Source: Fagopyrum homotropicum
Taxonomy: Eukaryota; Streptophyta; Magnoliopsida; Caryophyllales; Polygonaceae
Assembly: GCA_033239125.1 (NCBI GenBank)
Contig: BSWB01000004.1
Coordinates: 62,495,501 to 62,559,500 of the forward strand
DNA length: 64,000 bases
Direction: 5' to 3'
Of the stretch, positions 1-13,715 are shown piece by piece. How positions within the stretch are numbered: position 1 is the stretch's first letter; each line of letters begins with the position of its first letter. The notes beneath the pieces were generated by a model, which did not search any database, had not been told where the DNA came from, and saw only the letters and a list, made by a program, of their open reading frames with translations. Position numbers and translations under genes: made by a program.

Positions 1-30
1 AAAAACGTTATCCGAGAACTCATGGTTTAG

Positions 31-3000
31 CACAAAATTTCTTGGCCAAAGGAGAGTGAGCAGCCAGATGAAGTGGAAATTGCTTCTCTTATTGAAGTTA
101 CTTAGGCCTGTTCAGCATGCATGAGTGGATAACTTTTCATAGAGCTTTTGCAATTTTCAAAGCCTGTGTAGTGTTTGGCTTTATATAGGCTATAGAATAG
201 ATTATAGAATAGCTTTAAGCTGTTTGGCCCAATTTTGAAAAGCTTAACCAGATAGGTTTCAAGAGCTTTAGGTGGACCATGGAGATTACCAATTTTGCTT
301 CCATTCCACCCCTATAGCACTCATGTAATAATCAGGTGCTCTCTTTATTTATATGTTTTAAAATTTCCCTATAATTCACTCTTAAAATTCTATCCTCTAA
401 TATACCCTTATTTATTCAATTAGGTTTTCCATTAGATTTTCATATTTTACGAAAACCTCCATATGCTACTCAATCAACTACCCAGAAATCTTGGACTACC
501 CGAGAACTTCAAGTAACGAAAAAGAAAATGATACATTTTTACAGTATTTTTAGGTACTTATACAAAGCTGGAAGGATGTTCGTAAAACAGAATCATGATA
601 AATTGTTCAACATCAGAAGGTTTAAAGTTTAGCCTGGTATGAAAGTTCTGATTGCTACTCCTAGCTTGTATTTCTACTGTTTGGAGTAGAAATTCCGATT
701 CAAATGTGAAAGCCAGATCCTCCATGAACTTTGCCTAAAAGACTGCATATGTATATTATACCTGAAAGACTGCATATGATTCTATATGGTTCTGGAAATT
801 TTAAAGGTAATTTATGGGGACTTTGACATACGAAAACTCTTAACTAGTCTTTGGGGCTCACATAGTGGGATGATACTTTTCTATAGGTACAATTTCTGAT
901 CATTGCTTTGTTGCTGAAGCTGGAAAACAATATCGGCTGTAGAAACTTGTTCTGAACTGCTACAAGCGACTTGCTCTTTTAATTGCCAAATTCTTGTTTT
1001 CCCCCTCCCTATTATCTTGCATTTTGTGGAGTTCTCTTGATATCTGTATTAAGTGTTGTTACCCAGTCAAGAATCAGGACGATGGTCTTTTGTATGTGCC
1101 TGTATAGTTTATATTACAATTGGAAATCCTTACAACTGTTTATTTTGTTGTTGACAGGATTATTTGGCAGCTCCTTTGACAACTGATGTTGCTTATTGTG
1201 TGATCCTAGATCATACTCTTGCAGAAAGGGATCGTAGGTAAACCAGCTTTAAATTTAGATGTGCTTCTTGATACATAATCTGTTGGATACTTTGTAGCTG
1301 AACTCCACATCGTTTTTAAGAGACACCCACACCCACACCCACACCCACACCCACACCCACACCCACACCCACACCCACACCCACAACCACAACCACATAT
1401 GTATCTATTTCTGTGTTGTCCAGCAACTATGTGTTTGCTTTAACGTGTTTGCGTTAGATAATTAGTACACTTTTAGTATATGATATTGAGATTTTCAGTA
1501 TCATCGGTGTCGAGTAGCCCATGATATATATGCAATATACCTTTTAAACTTTTGAGGAACATAAGTTTATTGATAAGAGCTATTTATATTGATTGGTAGA
1601 AATTTTCCAGCAAAAGGAAGAAAAATGATCTAAGCTATACAAGAATTGGTACTAAATTAGCTTGCAAACTCCCTGCAGTAGGATAGGCTCTTATCTGTCT
1701 TTTGTTCTTAGACAAAATTGGTTCCAACTTCCAATGAGATAAATCTCCTTCTATATCATAATGTAATTGTGTTTCTAGGAGATTCGATATATTCCTCTTA
1801 TCCACTTCTGATCAATTAGTGGTTTGGTTACATAATCCATGGGTACAAACATAAAAGCAAAAACACGGTGAGCTTGCCTCTTTCAAGTATACCTATATAT
1901 ACTTTTGTTAACCCCTCTCTATTTGTTTTCATTTTATGAAGTTATAATTCAGTCTTTTGTTCATGAAAATAACTCCTTGAGATATATTGTTTTGTACACA
2001 TATTGCTTAAGGATAGATTGTCTTTTGTTTTCATTATTTCCTTAACCCAGAATTTTTTTGGTCAAGAAAGTAGACATTGTCTTTTGTTTTTACGTTTTTT
2101 ATTTCTATCCTGTTCATATTTTCTCGTCTACATCTCTACTGGCTACTTGTTTCGGTCTAATTTACACACAGTGCTCTTGTGATCCTGGTGCGCTTTTTTT
2201 GTGTGTGTTCCTGATCTATACAATCTCATAGTTTGCTTAATTATACATGTTCCTTGCTAGCAATCATTATTGTACACCAGATTCTTGTACTCACTTTTGC
2301 TTTCTTATCATTGAAAACATCAGTTATAATTGCTCTGTCCTTTTAATTGGCAATAGCATAATCGGCGACTGATTTAGGCTCTATTTGAATCAGTCCTGCA
2401 GTTGTTGCAAGGTGTGTGGCACTCCTGAAGCGTTATCTACTGAGGTATTGACATAGTTTTTATCCTTTTCTCTCTTGGCTACTTTACCCTCTCTCTTCCT
2501 GCATTGGAAAAATGTATCTTTTCTTCTCATAAGTTTTGTAGTTAGTTTAAGGATCCGTGCTTCCACAACAAAAATAAAATCACGAATTATATTCATTTAC
2601 GGGGTGAAAGATGACCGATCTTTGTATTGATGTGTTAAAGAAATGCGTCTTTTTTTATTGCTAGTTTGTGCTTCAGTTGCTACTTGGTGTTTGAGGTATT
2701 AGGGGGGTATGTACATGTACATAGAGGGATGAGCCCTTTTCCAGTTGAAAACTAATATTTTTTTCTACTTGTATTCAAGAAATTGTTTCCATTTCTTTTG
2801 AATAGTTTTTTTTTAAAAAAATTTTGCTCAAAATATATGAATGCGTCTATATTGTATGTGCTTATGCATACTATAATCTTTAATATAATGGGTATGAGGA
2901 GGAATAATTTAGATCCAGACATGCTGCTAGGATGTGATAAAAATTAAAAAGATGATTGAGTTGCTGAATGTAGTAGAGAGAGAGACAGATAGAGAGAGAG

Positions 3001-6000
3001 AGAGAGAGGCTATGTTAAGATTTCAAAGGTGGGTTGTTGGAATTCATATAGCCTTATACTGGTAATAAGATACTTTTTTTTCCCCTCTGGTTTAGAGCTC
3101 CTTGTTGAGTGGGTTGCTTGCTTGGTGTCTATTTATCCAGTTGCTAGGTCTTTTGTCATCAACTTGATCTATACTTGGTGCAGATATAAGCCCAGTGAGG
3201 AGACTCTACAACAAATTGATCGGTTTTGTTTACATATAATTGTGGAGTGTGAGCTTGGCCAAAGTAGAAGATTATCGTCTTGGTCTTACTCTCCGAGTGA
3301 ACAATCTGCGTCAGCTAAGGCATCAACAAATAGTTGTTCCCCCTTGCCAGTTTCTAGTTTTGCTTCGGGAGCTCTTGTTAAGTCTTTAAATTATGTTCGT
3401 TCCTTAGTGGCCCAGCATATTCCAAGACGATCTTTTCAACCAGCAGCTTTTGCTGGAGGCGCAACTGCAACAAGACAGAGTCTTCCTTCATTATCATCTT
3501 TGTTGAGTAAATCTTTCAATTCACAATTAAATCCTGCGAGTAATGTGGAATCGTCTGATAGGGAAGACACCAATTTGTCTGTTCAGAACCTTTCATACAC
3601 TGAAAGCAATGATGGAAGCAAGGATCTTGAATATATTGCTTTTGATGTGCTGAGATGGCGATGGGCTGGTGAACAACATTCTACTTCACCTTCAGTAGAC
3701 GGGTACTGGCTTATACTTTTTACTTTCTAAGGGTTGGGATACTTATCTGATGTATTTTGTTTGTCTTGATACCTGATATTGTTCCATCACATAGGGATCA
3801 TAGTCTGAACTCTCAGGAGCTAAGCAGACCTAACTTCCTTGAAGTGGGAGCAGCTGCACTTCTTGTAGCTGATATGGATGCTAATGTCAGGGGCCTGCCT
3901 TGGAGTCATTTCGGTACTGCTGAAATGCCTTACCTTGATCAACTTTTGCAGCCTTCTTCGATCTCAACCAGCACTAGTTCTGCCTCTGCTCACCATCATT
4001 TGAGAATAGTTACAGCATCAAAGCGCACCAAATTGGGGTCTCAACAAATATGGCAAGTTCTTCAAGCATATTGATTTTGTCTTCCAATATATCTGTTCAT
4101 TTTGTGTTTGTTCTCCAGTGATCCGAACTCGAGAACGTAGACATGATTTCTGCAATTTCATTGACTCTTATTTCTCTATATTGATGTACCAACGGTTGCC
4201 CCTTTGTTGAGATAATGATTTTTGGTCCTCTCGGGGGGAGGGGAGGGGAAGAATGAGGCTGTGAGGGAGGGGGAGGGAGAGATTTGCTATAACTCAACCT
4301 TCAAAGCTCCCTTATCATTATTATTTGAGGATTGAAGTCCAACATTGTTTTTGACTTGAAACATTTTGCCTTAACTTTGAGTAACTTGTATCACGGATTT
4401 ATGATTATCCAAACACTAGCCTAGCATATTGAGTGTGTAGTTCTCACTATATTGTCTGCAACTGTATAATGCTCTTGGTTTTTTCCTTCTTTCAGGGAAG
4501 ACTCTTTGGTTAGCACATTCCGTCCTCGTGCTCATCAACTATTTCAGTATCGTCATTACAGGCGAGTATGGCAAGCATTATATATGTTATATGTGTTTGT
4601 TTTCCGTTTTCTTCATTAGCATGTTATTTGTATTTAATGCATCTAAACCTCTCATAGATTGAAACTTGCACTGTTTTTTCACGTAGTGGTGCTTTTATTG
4701 TTGTGAGAGTGTTGGCATTGTAAGCATAGAACTTCTTGGTCTTCCAAAGAGTATGGTTTTCTTTGTCAATGTGTAATTGTTCATAAAACTAGTATAACCA
4801 ATATCACATCACACGTCTGTCTAAATTTGCGTTTTTGGAGTGTGGTTCACCAAGCTTACTGATTTGTGATGCAACTCTACGTGTACTTTAGCTACTTGCT
4901 GTGATTATATTTGCGCCTCATCTTTTTTTTCTTGTATGACTTCAAAGCGTTGATTGTCTGGTCAGATTGTAAAGCCTCTGATTTTCAGCAGTAACTCTTT
5001 TTTCTTGTCTTGATAGGTGATTATTATTGTGATTTCTTATGCACTTGTTCTTATTGTGTGTGTGGTCTTCTTTGATTTAGTGAACAACAACCGCTGCGTT
5101 TGAATCCTAAAGAAGTTGGTGAGGTTATAGAAGCAGTTTGTTCAGAAATATCTCCATCAAACGCTAGTTCAATGACTATTTCTACTATAAATAGCAACCG
5201 TGGAAAGCCATCAATTGATGTGGCTGTGAGTGTGCTGGTGAAACTTGTTATTGACATGTATGTGAATGCTATCCCTGACAAATTTATCCCCCTTTTTGTA
5301 CATAGTGAGAACCTTTTCATGAAACAAATATCATTTTATGATCTTTGCCATTAGTTTCTGTCTTCAAGAAGCTTTGAACATATTCTGAATTTTATTCTTG
5401 GACCAGTTTGAAGATAAAAAAAATGTCCAATGTGTTATATTGAAGTTTTTTAATCTGTTTTCCATTTTTGTTTTGTAGGTATGTTTTGGATTCTGAATCT
5501 GCTGCTCCTCTTACTCTGTCTATGCTTGAGGTGCTGTACCAAATAAATTCTATCACCTTCTGTTTAGTTATTAATCTGGTCTGTTATGCTTATTTTCTGT
5601 TCCATGATTCCCAGGACATGGTTTGTTCGTCAAGATTGTCTTCTAGAACTCGAACCTTTGACTTAATTTTGAATCTTGCTGTTCATGGTCATCTACTGGA
5701 ACCTGTTGTGCTGGATGACGTATCTGCAACCGAAGAGGACTATCCCCAGGAGTCATATTTTGATCATGATGCTCACATGATGACAAGAAAGAGAACAGTT
5801 TCTTCCAAATTGGGAAGTTCCTCAGCTATTGAAACTTTCGAGTCTTGGATCCTGGACATTCTGTATGACATTCTTGTCATTCTGGTTCAGGTAATACTAA
5901 TTTTTGTAGCTTCAGATTCAGATAAATAATTGGCTTAAGTGGGTAGGAACCATAGTATACTAATCTGCTGTTTCATTTTCTTATTTTCACTAATTGACAT

Positions 6001-9000
6001 CTGTTGGCTTACATAATAACGTACATATAGGGTATCATATTAGTTTATAATTGTAGATGGTTTGTTTTTTGGTACATGTCTGTCTGTTCACAGGTTTAAG
6101 TGTTTAGCATATACATTCCGTTAATTGAATTTATATGAGATAGTCAACATATATTCTTAAGTTTTGCTACATCAGTATATACTGTTCAGTTCCAATACAG
6201 TATTTAGAAATTTACTACCACAAAATATAATCCCACCTTAGCAGGGCGGTTGTGGAAAATAACCGTAATTTTGAAATTTGTAAAAATAACCCCAATCTAG
6301 AAATTTGTTTTTCCTTATTCAATCCTTCCCAATTTTAACCTCCCAATCAAACATGCCCATTAAATAATTGATCTCTAATCTGTCCAAGTGTGGTAATGAT
6401 GATCTTAGCCTCTTCTTTTTATTTTGGCAATGTAATACACTATAAATTCTCAAATCTAATGCAGGAAAATTTGTGAACCAAATAAATTACCCTTACCTAA
6501 CACCTTCATAACACAAATACACAGTCTAATTTGTATTGCTTTGTATGAAAGTTAATTGCGGTGATGATACTTGGGCATTTCTATATGAGTGCACTAACTT
6601 AGTTCTTGAAACAAATTGTAAATTTGTCTCGTGTCAAGATAATGGGGGTCATCTGTGTCAGTTTGTCTTTAACTAATAATAATAAGCCTTGCCGTAACCT
6701 TGTATGTATGCATGCATGTATCTGTTAATTCACATTTTTGTCTAAATATCTAACCATCATAGTGTGCCAGTTTGGTCATGTGTGTTCTAGCAAAATGAAT
6801 GTGATTATGTGAAAGGGAGCATTATATTACTGTACAGCAATGATGGGCCTTTGCAATGCGGCCTTGAAGATTGTTGGGATAAATTTATGCAAAATTTTCT
6901 CTGCTTGCAGCAAACTCATATATGGTGGGGCATTGTTTCAGCTATAGTTGCTCTCATTTCTAGAGGCTAGCGTAATGTATCTTGGCTGTGGACATATTAT
7001 TGTGACCTTGGAAATGTGTCATTTCTTGTCATATTCTGAGAATCCCATGTTCGTGATTAGCTGCTTTTCCCTTTTTGTTTTTGTTGTCTTCTATTTTGTA
7101 CATTTGCTGAGGTTTAGTATATCCCTTTGTTTAATCCCCTTTTTGCTCTATTGACCATGCTTTTACTGGTTTGGCAATTATTGGCAGACTGAAGATAAGG
7201 AGGAGTCAGTTTGGGCGTCTGCTTTAAGTTGTTTACTTTATTTTGTCTGCGACCGAGGCAAAATACGTAGAAATCGATTGAAAGGCCTCGATATTAGGGT
7301 GAGTTATTTACCCAGAAAAGATCCTCATTTATGGTTGACACCTATGCTCAACATGATTCATCTATATAGCTTGAGGCTCGGAGAAGTGCTAACTTCCATT
7401 CATTCTTACTATTTGCTAGTCCTGGTGTTAACTATGTTGATTTCCCCAGAAGGAAAAGGGTTACATTGGTATGGGGGAAGGTAAAGAGTAAACTTTTAGT
7501 CTTCTGACAATACTTACCAAACAATCCCAAATTCCCCATCCATGCCAATTGTTGTTCCTGAAAAAACTTGGAGATGAGATAACATCCAACGCAAAGAGGG
7601 TGTACACTTTTTACCCTGATCTCCCCTTCCTCTAAGTCAGCACTTATTTTATAACCACCAACACCATGCGATAGCAATCACCACCGTCTTCCTCATATGG
7701 CTACACCTACAGTTGTCTTTCTCATCATGACCACTAGCCACCACGACGGTAAATGGTCCGGCAGGCAACCATCACCTTCATTACTATTCTTGCTGCCACC
7801 AGACATCTTTATCTTCATTTCCATGGTAGATGATGGTTCAAGAATTGTGACATTGCCAATGGCCACTTTTAGCTTCATTGGATGACAGGCTAGATTTACC
7901 AAACTGCATGCTTGCAACGACATGATATCAACATCTCTAATTCCTTGAACTCCAAAAAAGTTAAAAAAATCTTTCCATGGTAGATGATGGTTCAAGAATT
8001 GTGATCTTTGTTAGACACTTGACCTTTAAAGCTTTGACTGCCACTAATGTTAATCCTTCCTACGGCTTTTGGCACTATCTCCATTATTTTTGGCAAAATT
8101 GGTAATCGCCTGCCTACATTGTTGTCATATCTAGGTTCAATTGTCTGGAGAGATTCAAAGGCAGCAGTCTGTTGACAAGAAGAATGGAGGAAGAAGACCC
8201 ATGCCCCAACCAATATATTATTTTTTATACTTCAAAAAAGGATCCCCCGCGCACACACACAGACCAAACTTCCCAAAATTCATTCCTTTTAGGATCCCAT
8301 ACCCATTTTGGAAAAGTTATCCCCACCCCCTTACCCTGACTTACAATTGGAGTTGATGCAGCTAATAATAAGAGACGCATATATAATAATGTTGTTATTT
8401 TATCACTTGATATGGCCTTTATCTGCTAATGTAAGGATATAAACAGGCTTGATTTTACCACCTGATTCAGATTTATGAAGGAAAAAAGTACTAGGTAAAA
8501 ATATGATTCCAAAGTCATACTCTTTTGTTGACTAAAAATTGAAATAACGATCTGTAAGTGAATCTCTATTATTTGTTCCTGGGCAAAAAAGTTATATGTC
8601 GTATCTTTGCAAGTGTTTTTTTTCCACTTTTGATTTGTTTGCATTTGAAGTTGGCTATATACTTCTCCTTTCTCACTTTTGAAACAATTTCAGGTTGTCA
8701 AGGCACTTGTTGAAATCAGTCGGTTGAGTTCATGGGCTGATGCTGTTCATAGCAAACTTATTTCAATGTTAACCAGCATGTTTTATCAGATTCCTGATGA
8801 AAATAGTATCACCGTTTCAAGAGCCCCTACATTTCTGGCTGACCAAGTTGATTTGATCGGAGGGATTGAATTTATTTTGTTGGAGGTATGTATATATAAT
8901 GATCTCATATCATTGTTAATACTACTGTTAAACTCACATGCTTAATATCTTCATACTAAGAGTTTGGAGATCATGTAATGCTCGTGATTCTTTCATTTCT

Positions 9001-11425
9001 TATGATGATTAAAACAATAAGGATTCCCACGGCTAATTGATTCTGTACCCTTTTGACATTAAACCTTTTAGTGATTAGTTTTCTGAAGTCTATGAATGAC
9101 TTTCCATCTTATTACTTTCTGACTGCAGTATTCATTTGCTAAAACAAGGGAAGAGCGGAGAAATCTCTACTTACTTCTATTTGATTATGTATTATATCAA
9201 ATAAACGTGTCAAATGTTGCCAATGGAGTTGCCGAGTATGGAAATGATGAGATCCAACCCCTTGCATCCTTGTTGTCTCTTGCAAATGCTCCGGAAGCTT
9301 TTCACATATCTGTGAAGCTAGGAGTACATGGTATTGGAGAGATTTTGCGAAGATCAATCGCTTCTGCTTTGACCAGATATCGCGACAGCGAGCAACAGAG
9401 CATTGTAATAATCCCTTTTCTGTATTCATTTTATAAGATGGAAAATTTCCATCTTGAATTATATTGATCTGATTTCATTCTCTATTTCCTTTCTTTATTT
9501 ATATGTATTTCGTTCCTGACTATGCTTTCTTTTCCTTCTTTTTGCAGTTTTTGGAAAAAATAACAGGGAAATTTGATTCTATAATAAGCTCATTTACTCA
9601 TTTAGAGAAGGAGTTTTATCATATGCGAGAGATCAGCAAATCATACAAACTTCTGACAAATATCGATGATGCCATTTCTGGAAGGAACTTTGCGGTGAAA
9701 GCAAAGCTTTCATGGGCCACTCTACATTCTCTTTTACATTCAGATAGGATTGCGTGCCGTAGAAATGGCTACATCTGGTTAGGTGATTTGCTTATTTCAG
9801 AAATTAGCGAGGAAAAGGGTGCAGATATGTCGACTAATATTAAAAGGTTACAACAGCAAATTGCAGTAGCTGGGCAAAAAGATTCATCAACTCATTCTGA
9901 TGTTCCATTATCAATATTGCTCTTGTGTGGCCTTCTGCAATCTAAGAACAACATCATTAGAGCAGGATTCCTCTTTGTTTTGGAGGTGCTTCTCATGCGA
10001 TGCAAATTTCTATTGGATGAGAATGAGCTACAGTCTTCTGCAACTGCTTCTCGTGATGGGAATGGGGAGAATCGTCTGGAAAAGGCAAATTTGGTGGTAG
10101 ATATTATGAGCAGTTCATTGTCACTGGTAGCTCAGATAAATGAGACAGACCACTTCAACATTCTTAAGGTTAGGGACTTTTCACATGTTCAGGGGCCATT
10201 TCTGTCTTTAGCTTGAACTAAGCGGAGAGATATAAACCCTTTTTTTTTTTTTTAATTATATATGTACGCTGTTTTTTCTAGTTTTTATAGATATGTTATT
10301 TGCATGATATACAACATCCTTTGGAGGCTCTTTGTTCTCATGGTGGTGATTTTGAATCATTTTAGTTTACATTAGATAGTTTAAATTCTTGCAACTATGA
10401 ATTGTATCCTGAGGCTGTGTCATGGTATACAATAGAACTGCTAATTTAGTGTATTAGCAGATAAGTGGTCGGTGAGTTGCCAATTAATTGATCAAATCAT
10501 TTGCACCATTTTTTTTTTCCCGAGGCTACGATTTTAGAAGTATGATGCCAATAATTGGCTGTCTATTTTTATTTCCTTAAGGCAGCTGCTCATTTTTATC
10601 TCAAAACTTTGCCTTAAAGTTCACTTTGCAACTTCTCTCTTGCCAACAGATATATCTAACAGGGTTTAGTGACTTACACCCAAATATACTTCTATCTTGG
10701 TTCTTGAAAATGTTTATAATTGCTTTAAGCTGAGCGTGTTGTTCATGCAGATGTGTGACATTCTATTTTCACAACTTTGCCTAAAAGTCCCCGTTGCAAC
10801 TTCTTCAGCATGTGGAGATGTGAGACAGCTTGCTAGAAGCTCAAGTAGCATAGATGATATTGGACAGGATACATCTTGTCAGAGATCAACAGAAGACACT
10901 GATGGTTCTTTCAGTTCATTGATTTCTGATACATCATCAATGGCTGCATTGCTTCTTCAAGGGAGAGCTGTTGTACCTATGCAATTAGTTGCACGTTTTC
11001 CGGCTATTTTATTCTATTGGCCTCTGATTCAACTTGCTGGTGCAGCAACAGACAATATTGCTCTTGGAGTTTCTGTTGGCAGCAAAGGAAGAGGAAACCT
11101 ACCTGGTGCAACATCAGACATACGTGCTGCACTGCTTTTGCTTCTAATTGCCAAATGCACAGCAGACTCCGCTGCTTTTCAAGAAGTTGACGGTGAAGAC
11201 TTCTTCAGACAACTTTTGGATGATACTGACTCAAGAGTGGCATATTATTCTTCAGCTTTCCTTTTAAAGAGAATGATGACAGAAAATTTCGAACAGTATC
11301 AAAGGATGCTTCAAAATCTTGTTTTCAAGGCTCAGCAGAGCAATAATGAGAAGTTGCTTGAGAACCCTTATCTTCAGATGCGTGGAATACTTCACTTATC
11401 TAATGATCTTGGAACTGGGTTATAG
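31..11425 (+). CDS. Conserved plant protein of unknown function, 14 exons, 5' end outside window
   Basis: Spliced by hand, with phase agreeing at every junction: 31-96 (tentative), 1158-1237, 2394-2444, 3184-3702, 3795-4052, 4496-4561, 5081-5257, 5479-5530, 5615-5890, 7188-7298, 8694-8885, 9129-9404, 9548-10168, 10751-11425. This gives 3420 nt, about 1139 residues plus a TAG stop; the start codon lies upstream. The protein is rich in leucine helices (for example AVVARCVALLKRYLLRYKPS), has a Ser-rich linker in exon 4 and no signal peptide in the visible part; the helices suggest an ARM/HEAT-like solenoid, which is inference. From memory it resembles the single-copy Arabidopsis family around At3g12590, whose role I cannot state. 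Introns of about 1.3 kb follow exons 9 and 10. The 84-bp intron 5531-5614 has no stop in frame, so retention would keep the frame. The exon series is reliable; the function is unassigned. Confidence 0.85.
1323..1396. repeat. Hexanucleotide microsatellite (ACACCC)n in intron
   Basis: About ten near-perfect copies of ACACCC, degrading at the right end into ACAACC units, lie within the intron 1238-2393. It is not the plant telomere unit, which is CCCTAAA. Confidence 0.95.
2970..3008. repeat. (GA)n microsatellite in intron
   Basis: A run of AG dinucleotides broken by GACAGATAG sits in the intron before the Ser-rich exon. Confidence 0.9.
4053..4495 (+). other. GC-AG intron (first of two in a row)
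   Basis: Only a GC donor (ATATG|GCAAGT) joined to TTTCAG|GG preserves the reading frame, giving IWEDS. The nearby GT at 4056 would put TAG into the next exon. GCAAGT is the known strong GC-type donor consensus. Confidence 0.7.
4562..5080 (+). other. GC-AG intron (second of two in a row)
   Basis: The 66-bp exon 4496-4561 ends TTACAG|GCGAGT and the next begins after GATTTAG, giving HYSEQQP in frame. The GT inside GCGAGT would produce an immediate TGA. A second GC donor 9 bp downstream (TATG|GCAAGC) also keeps frame and would add three residues, so either way a GC donor is needed. Confidence 0.65.
7818..8004. repeat. Direct repeat of 33 bp inside a large intron
   Basis: The word beginning TTTCCATGGTAGATGATGG and ending AATTGTGA occurs at 7818-7850 and 7972-8004, period 154. 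The rest of intron 7299-8693 holds no exon I can fit; its short reading frames show no family resemblance. Confidence 0.85.
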
Positions 11426-11930
11426 CCGTATGGTCCCGTGTCCAAAGAAGTTATTCAGATAAAGAGCCTATTAGATCCAATGCTCTTCGGTACTGACATC
11501 CGGCTTATTAGATCAAAGATGCTAATCGGACTGCTGCTCCTAAACATAATTAGAATTCCCTTGCAGATGGAAGGAGGATTATATGCTCTTGATATTCTGG
11601 ATTGAAGCTTTGGGAATGATTTTTAAGAATGCTTTTGGCTGTTACAGTTCAGCTGGCTTAGGCAACAGTAGTAGAGGTAAAGCAGAATGGTAACTGACTG
11701 TGACTCTGATTCATGTTCTGGAAATCAAAGCACTCCAGGTACAAGGTATTTGATTCTGTTTGAAGGCAAAACGGTATCGGATGGTAAAAAGAATTGTGCT
11801 TTAGGATCCGATAGGGGTGCCAATGAGGCGGTGCACAGGAAGGATTGTTCGTCTTGATGTTTGATGCAAACCCAGTAGGGAGAAAAAGATTAGTGTCAAT
11901 AAAATAGAGGTGAGTTATGAGAAACAAGTG
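11426..11930 (+). other. 3' untranslated region with candidate poly(A) signal
   Basis: Sequence after the TAG stop lacks coding character and contains AATAAA at 11899-11904, a plausible near-upstream polyadenylation element. The exact 3' end cannot be read from sequence. Confidence 0.45.
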
Positions 11931-13170
11931 GTTATTGTTATAATGCGTACTGCATACTGTAAATGTGTGATTTTGCCCTCCGAGTATTTGAACATCATTT
12001 GGGATATAGCAGTGGTGCTTGCTGTTTTTTGTGGTGGGAATTTTAGTCTTAGTTTATTATGCCATCGAGCCAGTATGTCAAACGATGGTACAGTTTTGGC
12101 TATATGAACATGTACAAATTTTTTTACTGTATTTAATTTTGATAAACATACTGAAATTTTACACTAATTTCTCCACTTGTGGGTATCTGATTTGTTGCAA
12201 GTTCCAAGCTTGCTCTTCCAACCCAGCTCAATATTATGTTTATCTTCACACTACAAAACTCGTACAATATTTTACCTCGAGCGACCACTTTCCAGCGCCC
12301 TACTCTACTGTACTCTAAAGCCTTCCATTCATCTTCTTGAGGGACCTCTTTACTTTTCCCTATAATTATATTCCCTACAAAACTCTTTACTTTCCACCTA
12401 TTTACTTTTCCCTGTAATTATATTATCCTATACATTAAAAGTAAGACCACCTACTTACTACAGTAGTTGGTTTTCCACCCAAGTTGGCCCATTGTAGCTG
12501 CTCATTCTGGGCATTACAACTTCTTGCACAGTCCTAGTTAATACAGCAGGCAGGAAGCTGAACTAATTTCCCTTGAACGGCCCATTGTTTGGCGGAAGAT
12601 ACGCTCTCTAGCGCGTCAGCCCTAGCCGCCCCTGCATGAGGTGCATTGACGCCACGCCATTGAAGCGTGCAACCTCTTACACGCACATCGGCTGCAGCTT
12701 CAATGGAATTACAACACGTGTTGGAAGCGTGCTACCTCCTCACCGTGCAGCTTCGATGGAATTATTTGTTGATAAAGAACCAAATTCTTATTTGTTATTG
12801 ATTCATTAATTTGTTTTTATTACAGACCGATCCTTTCTTCGTATATTCGATTTGGTCGAGACCCACTGAGCTAGGTATGAGCAGATCCTAATAGTCATTC
12901 ACCTTCTTTGATGCTGCAGGGTCATATGTACTTGTTCGATTGTTATATATGTTTTAACTCCAATATCATTATTTTCTCTATGAACAGGTTGTTCGGGTAT
13001 GGTGTTTGTATCAATTTTTGGTTGGATGAGCTTGATATAGTTTTGAAGTTCATTACGTGGTGATTTGAAAGGAATTTGTTAGTTATGTGAAGAATGCCAT
13101 GCCACTGATTAACCTTTGGAAGAATCATATTCCAACACCAACATCAACTAATGGGACCAAAATCTTTGAA
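11931..13170. other. Spacer without a recognisable gene
   Basis: AT-rich spacer. One GC-richer patch, 12655-12770, holds a diverged tandem repeat: TGAAGCGTGCAACCTC with GCAGCTTCAATGGAATTA, then GGAAGCGTGCTACCTCC with GCAGCTTCGATGGAATTA. I see no conserved frame. Confidence 0.5.
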
Positions 13171-13174
13171 AGGG

Positions 13175-13715
13175 ATAAAATATCAAGAAGAAATGACCCT
13201 TATGTAAGCAACTTGATGAGAGATTTGTAAGGATTTTGAAAATTTTCAAGTCGGGTCCTGATGCGGACAAGGCATTGGAAGTTCTTAAGTTGAAGTTAGA
13301 TCAGAGATTGGTTCTTAAGTTCAAAAATTGTTGTTACTGTCAACATTACGCCCAATTCTTCAAGAACATATATATCTCCAAGAACATATATATCTCTAAT
13401 TTATTGTTTGAATGAAGCTGGATTGGTTGGTGATATGTAGAAGTTGATCCATGACATGGTTAGAAGCTCATGACTTAACGTTCCTGCTGAACTATTTGAA
13501 ATTGGTGTGGCTTTTAGGCTATGTTAAGATGGTGAATAATGAACGTATCTTTTACCAAATAAAAACTCGCAAGTACAAGTCAACACCAAACTACATACAC
13601 TTCTCTCATCTTTGTCTCTATATTTCAAATTGGTTATGGAGGATAAAGCATGCTTGTTTAAAGAGATGAAAGAGAGTGGTTATCCGCCAACCGTCTATAC
13701 GGGGCCTTGACACAA
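13175..13715 (+). pseudogene. PPR (pentatricopeptide repeat) protein fragment, decayed
   Basis: Two stretches read as plant PPR sequence. Around 13225-13320 a frame gives RFVRILKIFKSGPDADKALE followed by VLKLKLDQRLV, the N-terminal lead of a PPR subfamily. Around 13635-13715 a frame gives MEDKACLFKEMKESGYPPTV, a PPR helix pair. Between them lie stops (for example near 13412 and 13438) and frame changes, so no full protein is encoded. PPR proteins normally bind organellar RNA; this copy is a relic. The region 12950-13175 may contain more of it but I cannot align it. Confidence 0.6.

Noticed and set aside
1323..1396. Possible interstitial telomere repeat
   Set aside because: The unit is ACACCC, not CCCTAAA; it is an ordinary intronic microsatellite.
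4097..4297. 66-codon Pro/Ser-rich minus-strand frame
   Set aside because: Intronic purine-rich tract read on the other strand; no support.
7432..8213. Several overlapping 70-100-codon frames on both strands
   Set aside because: They lie inside an intron whose flanking exons join cleanly; composition explains them and no family is recognised.
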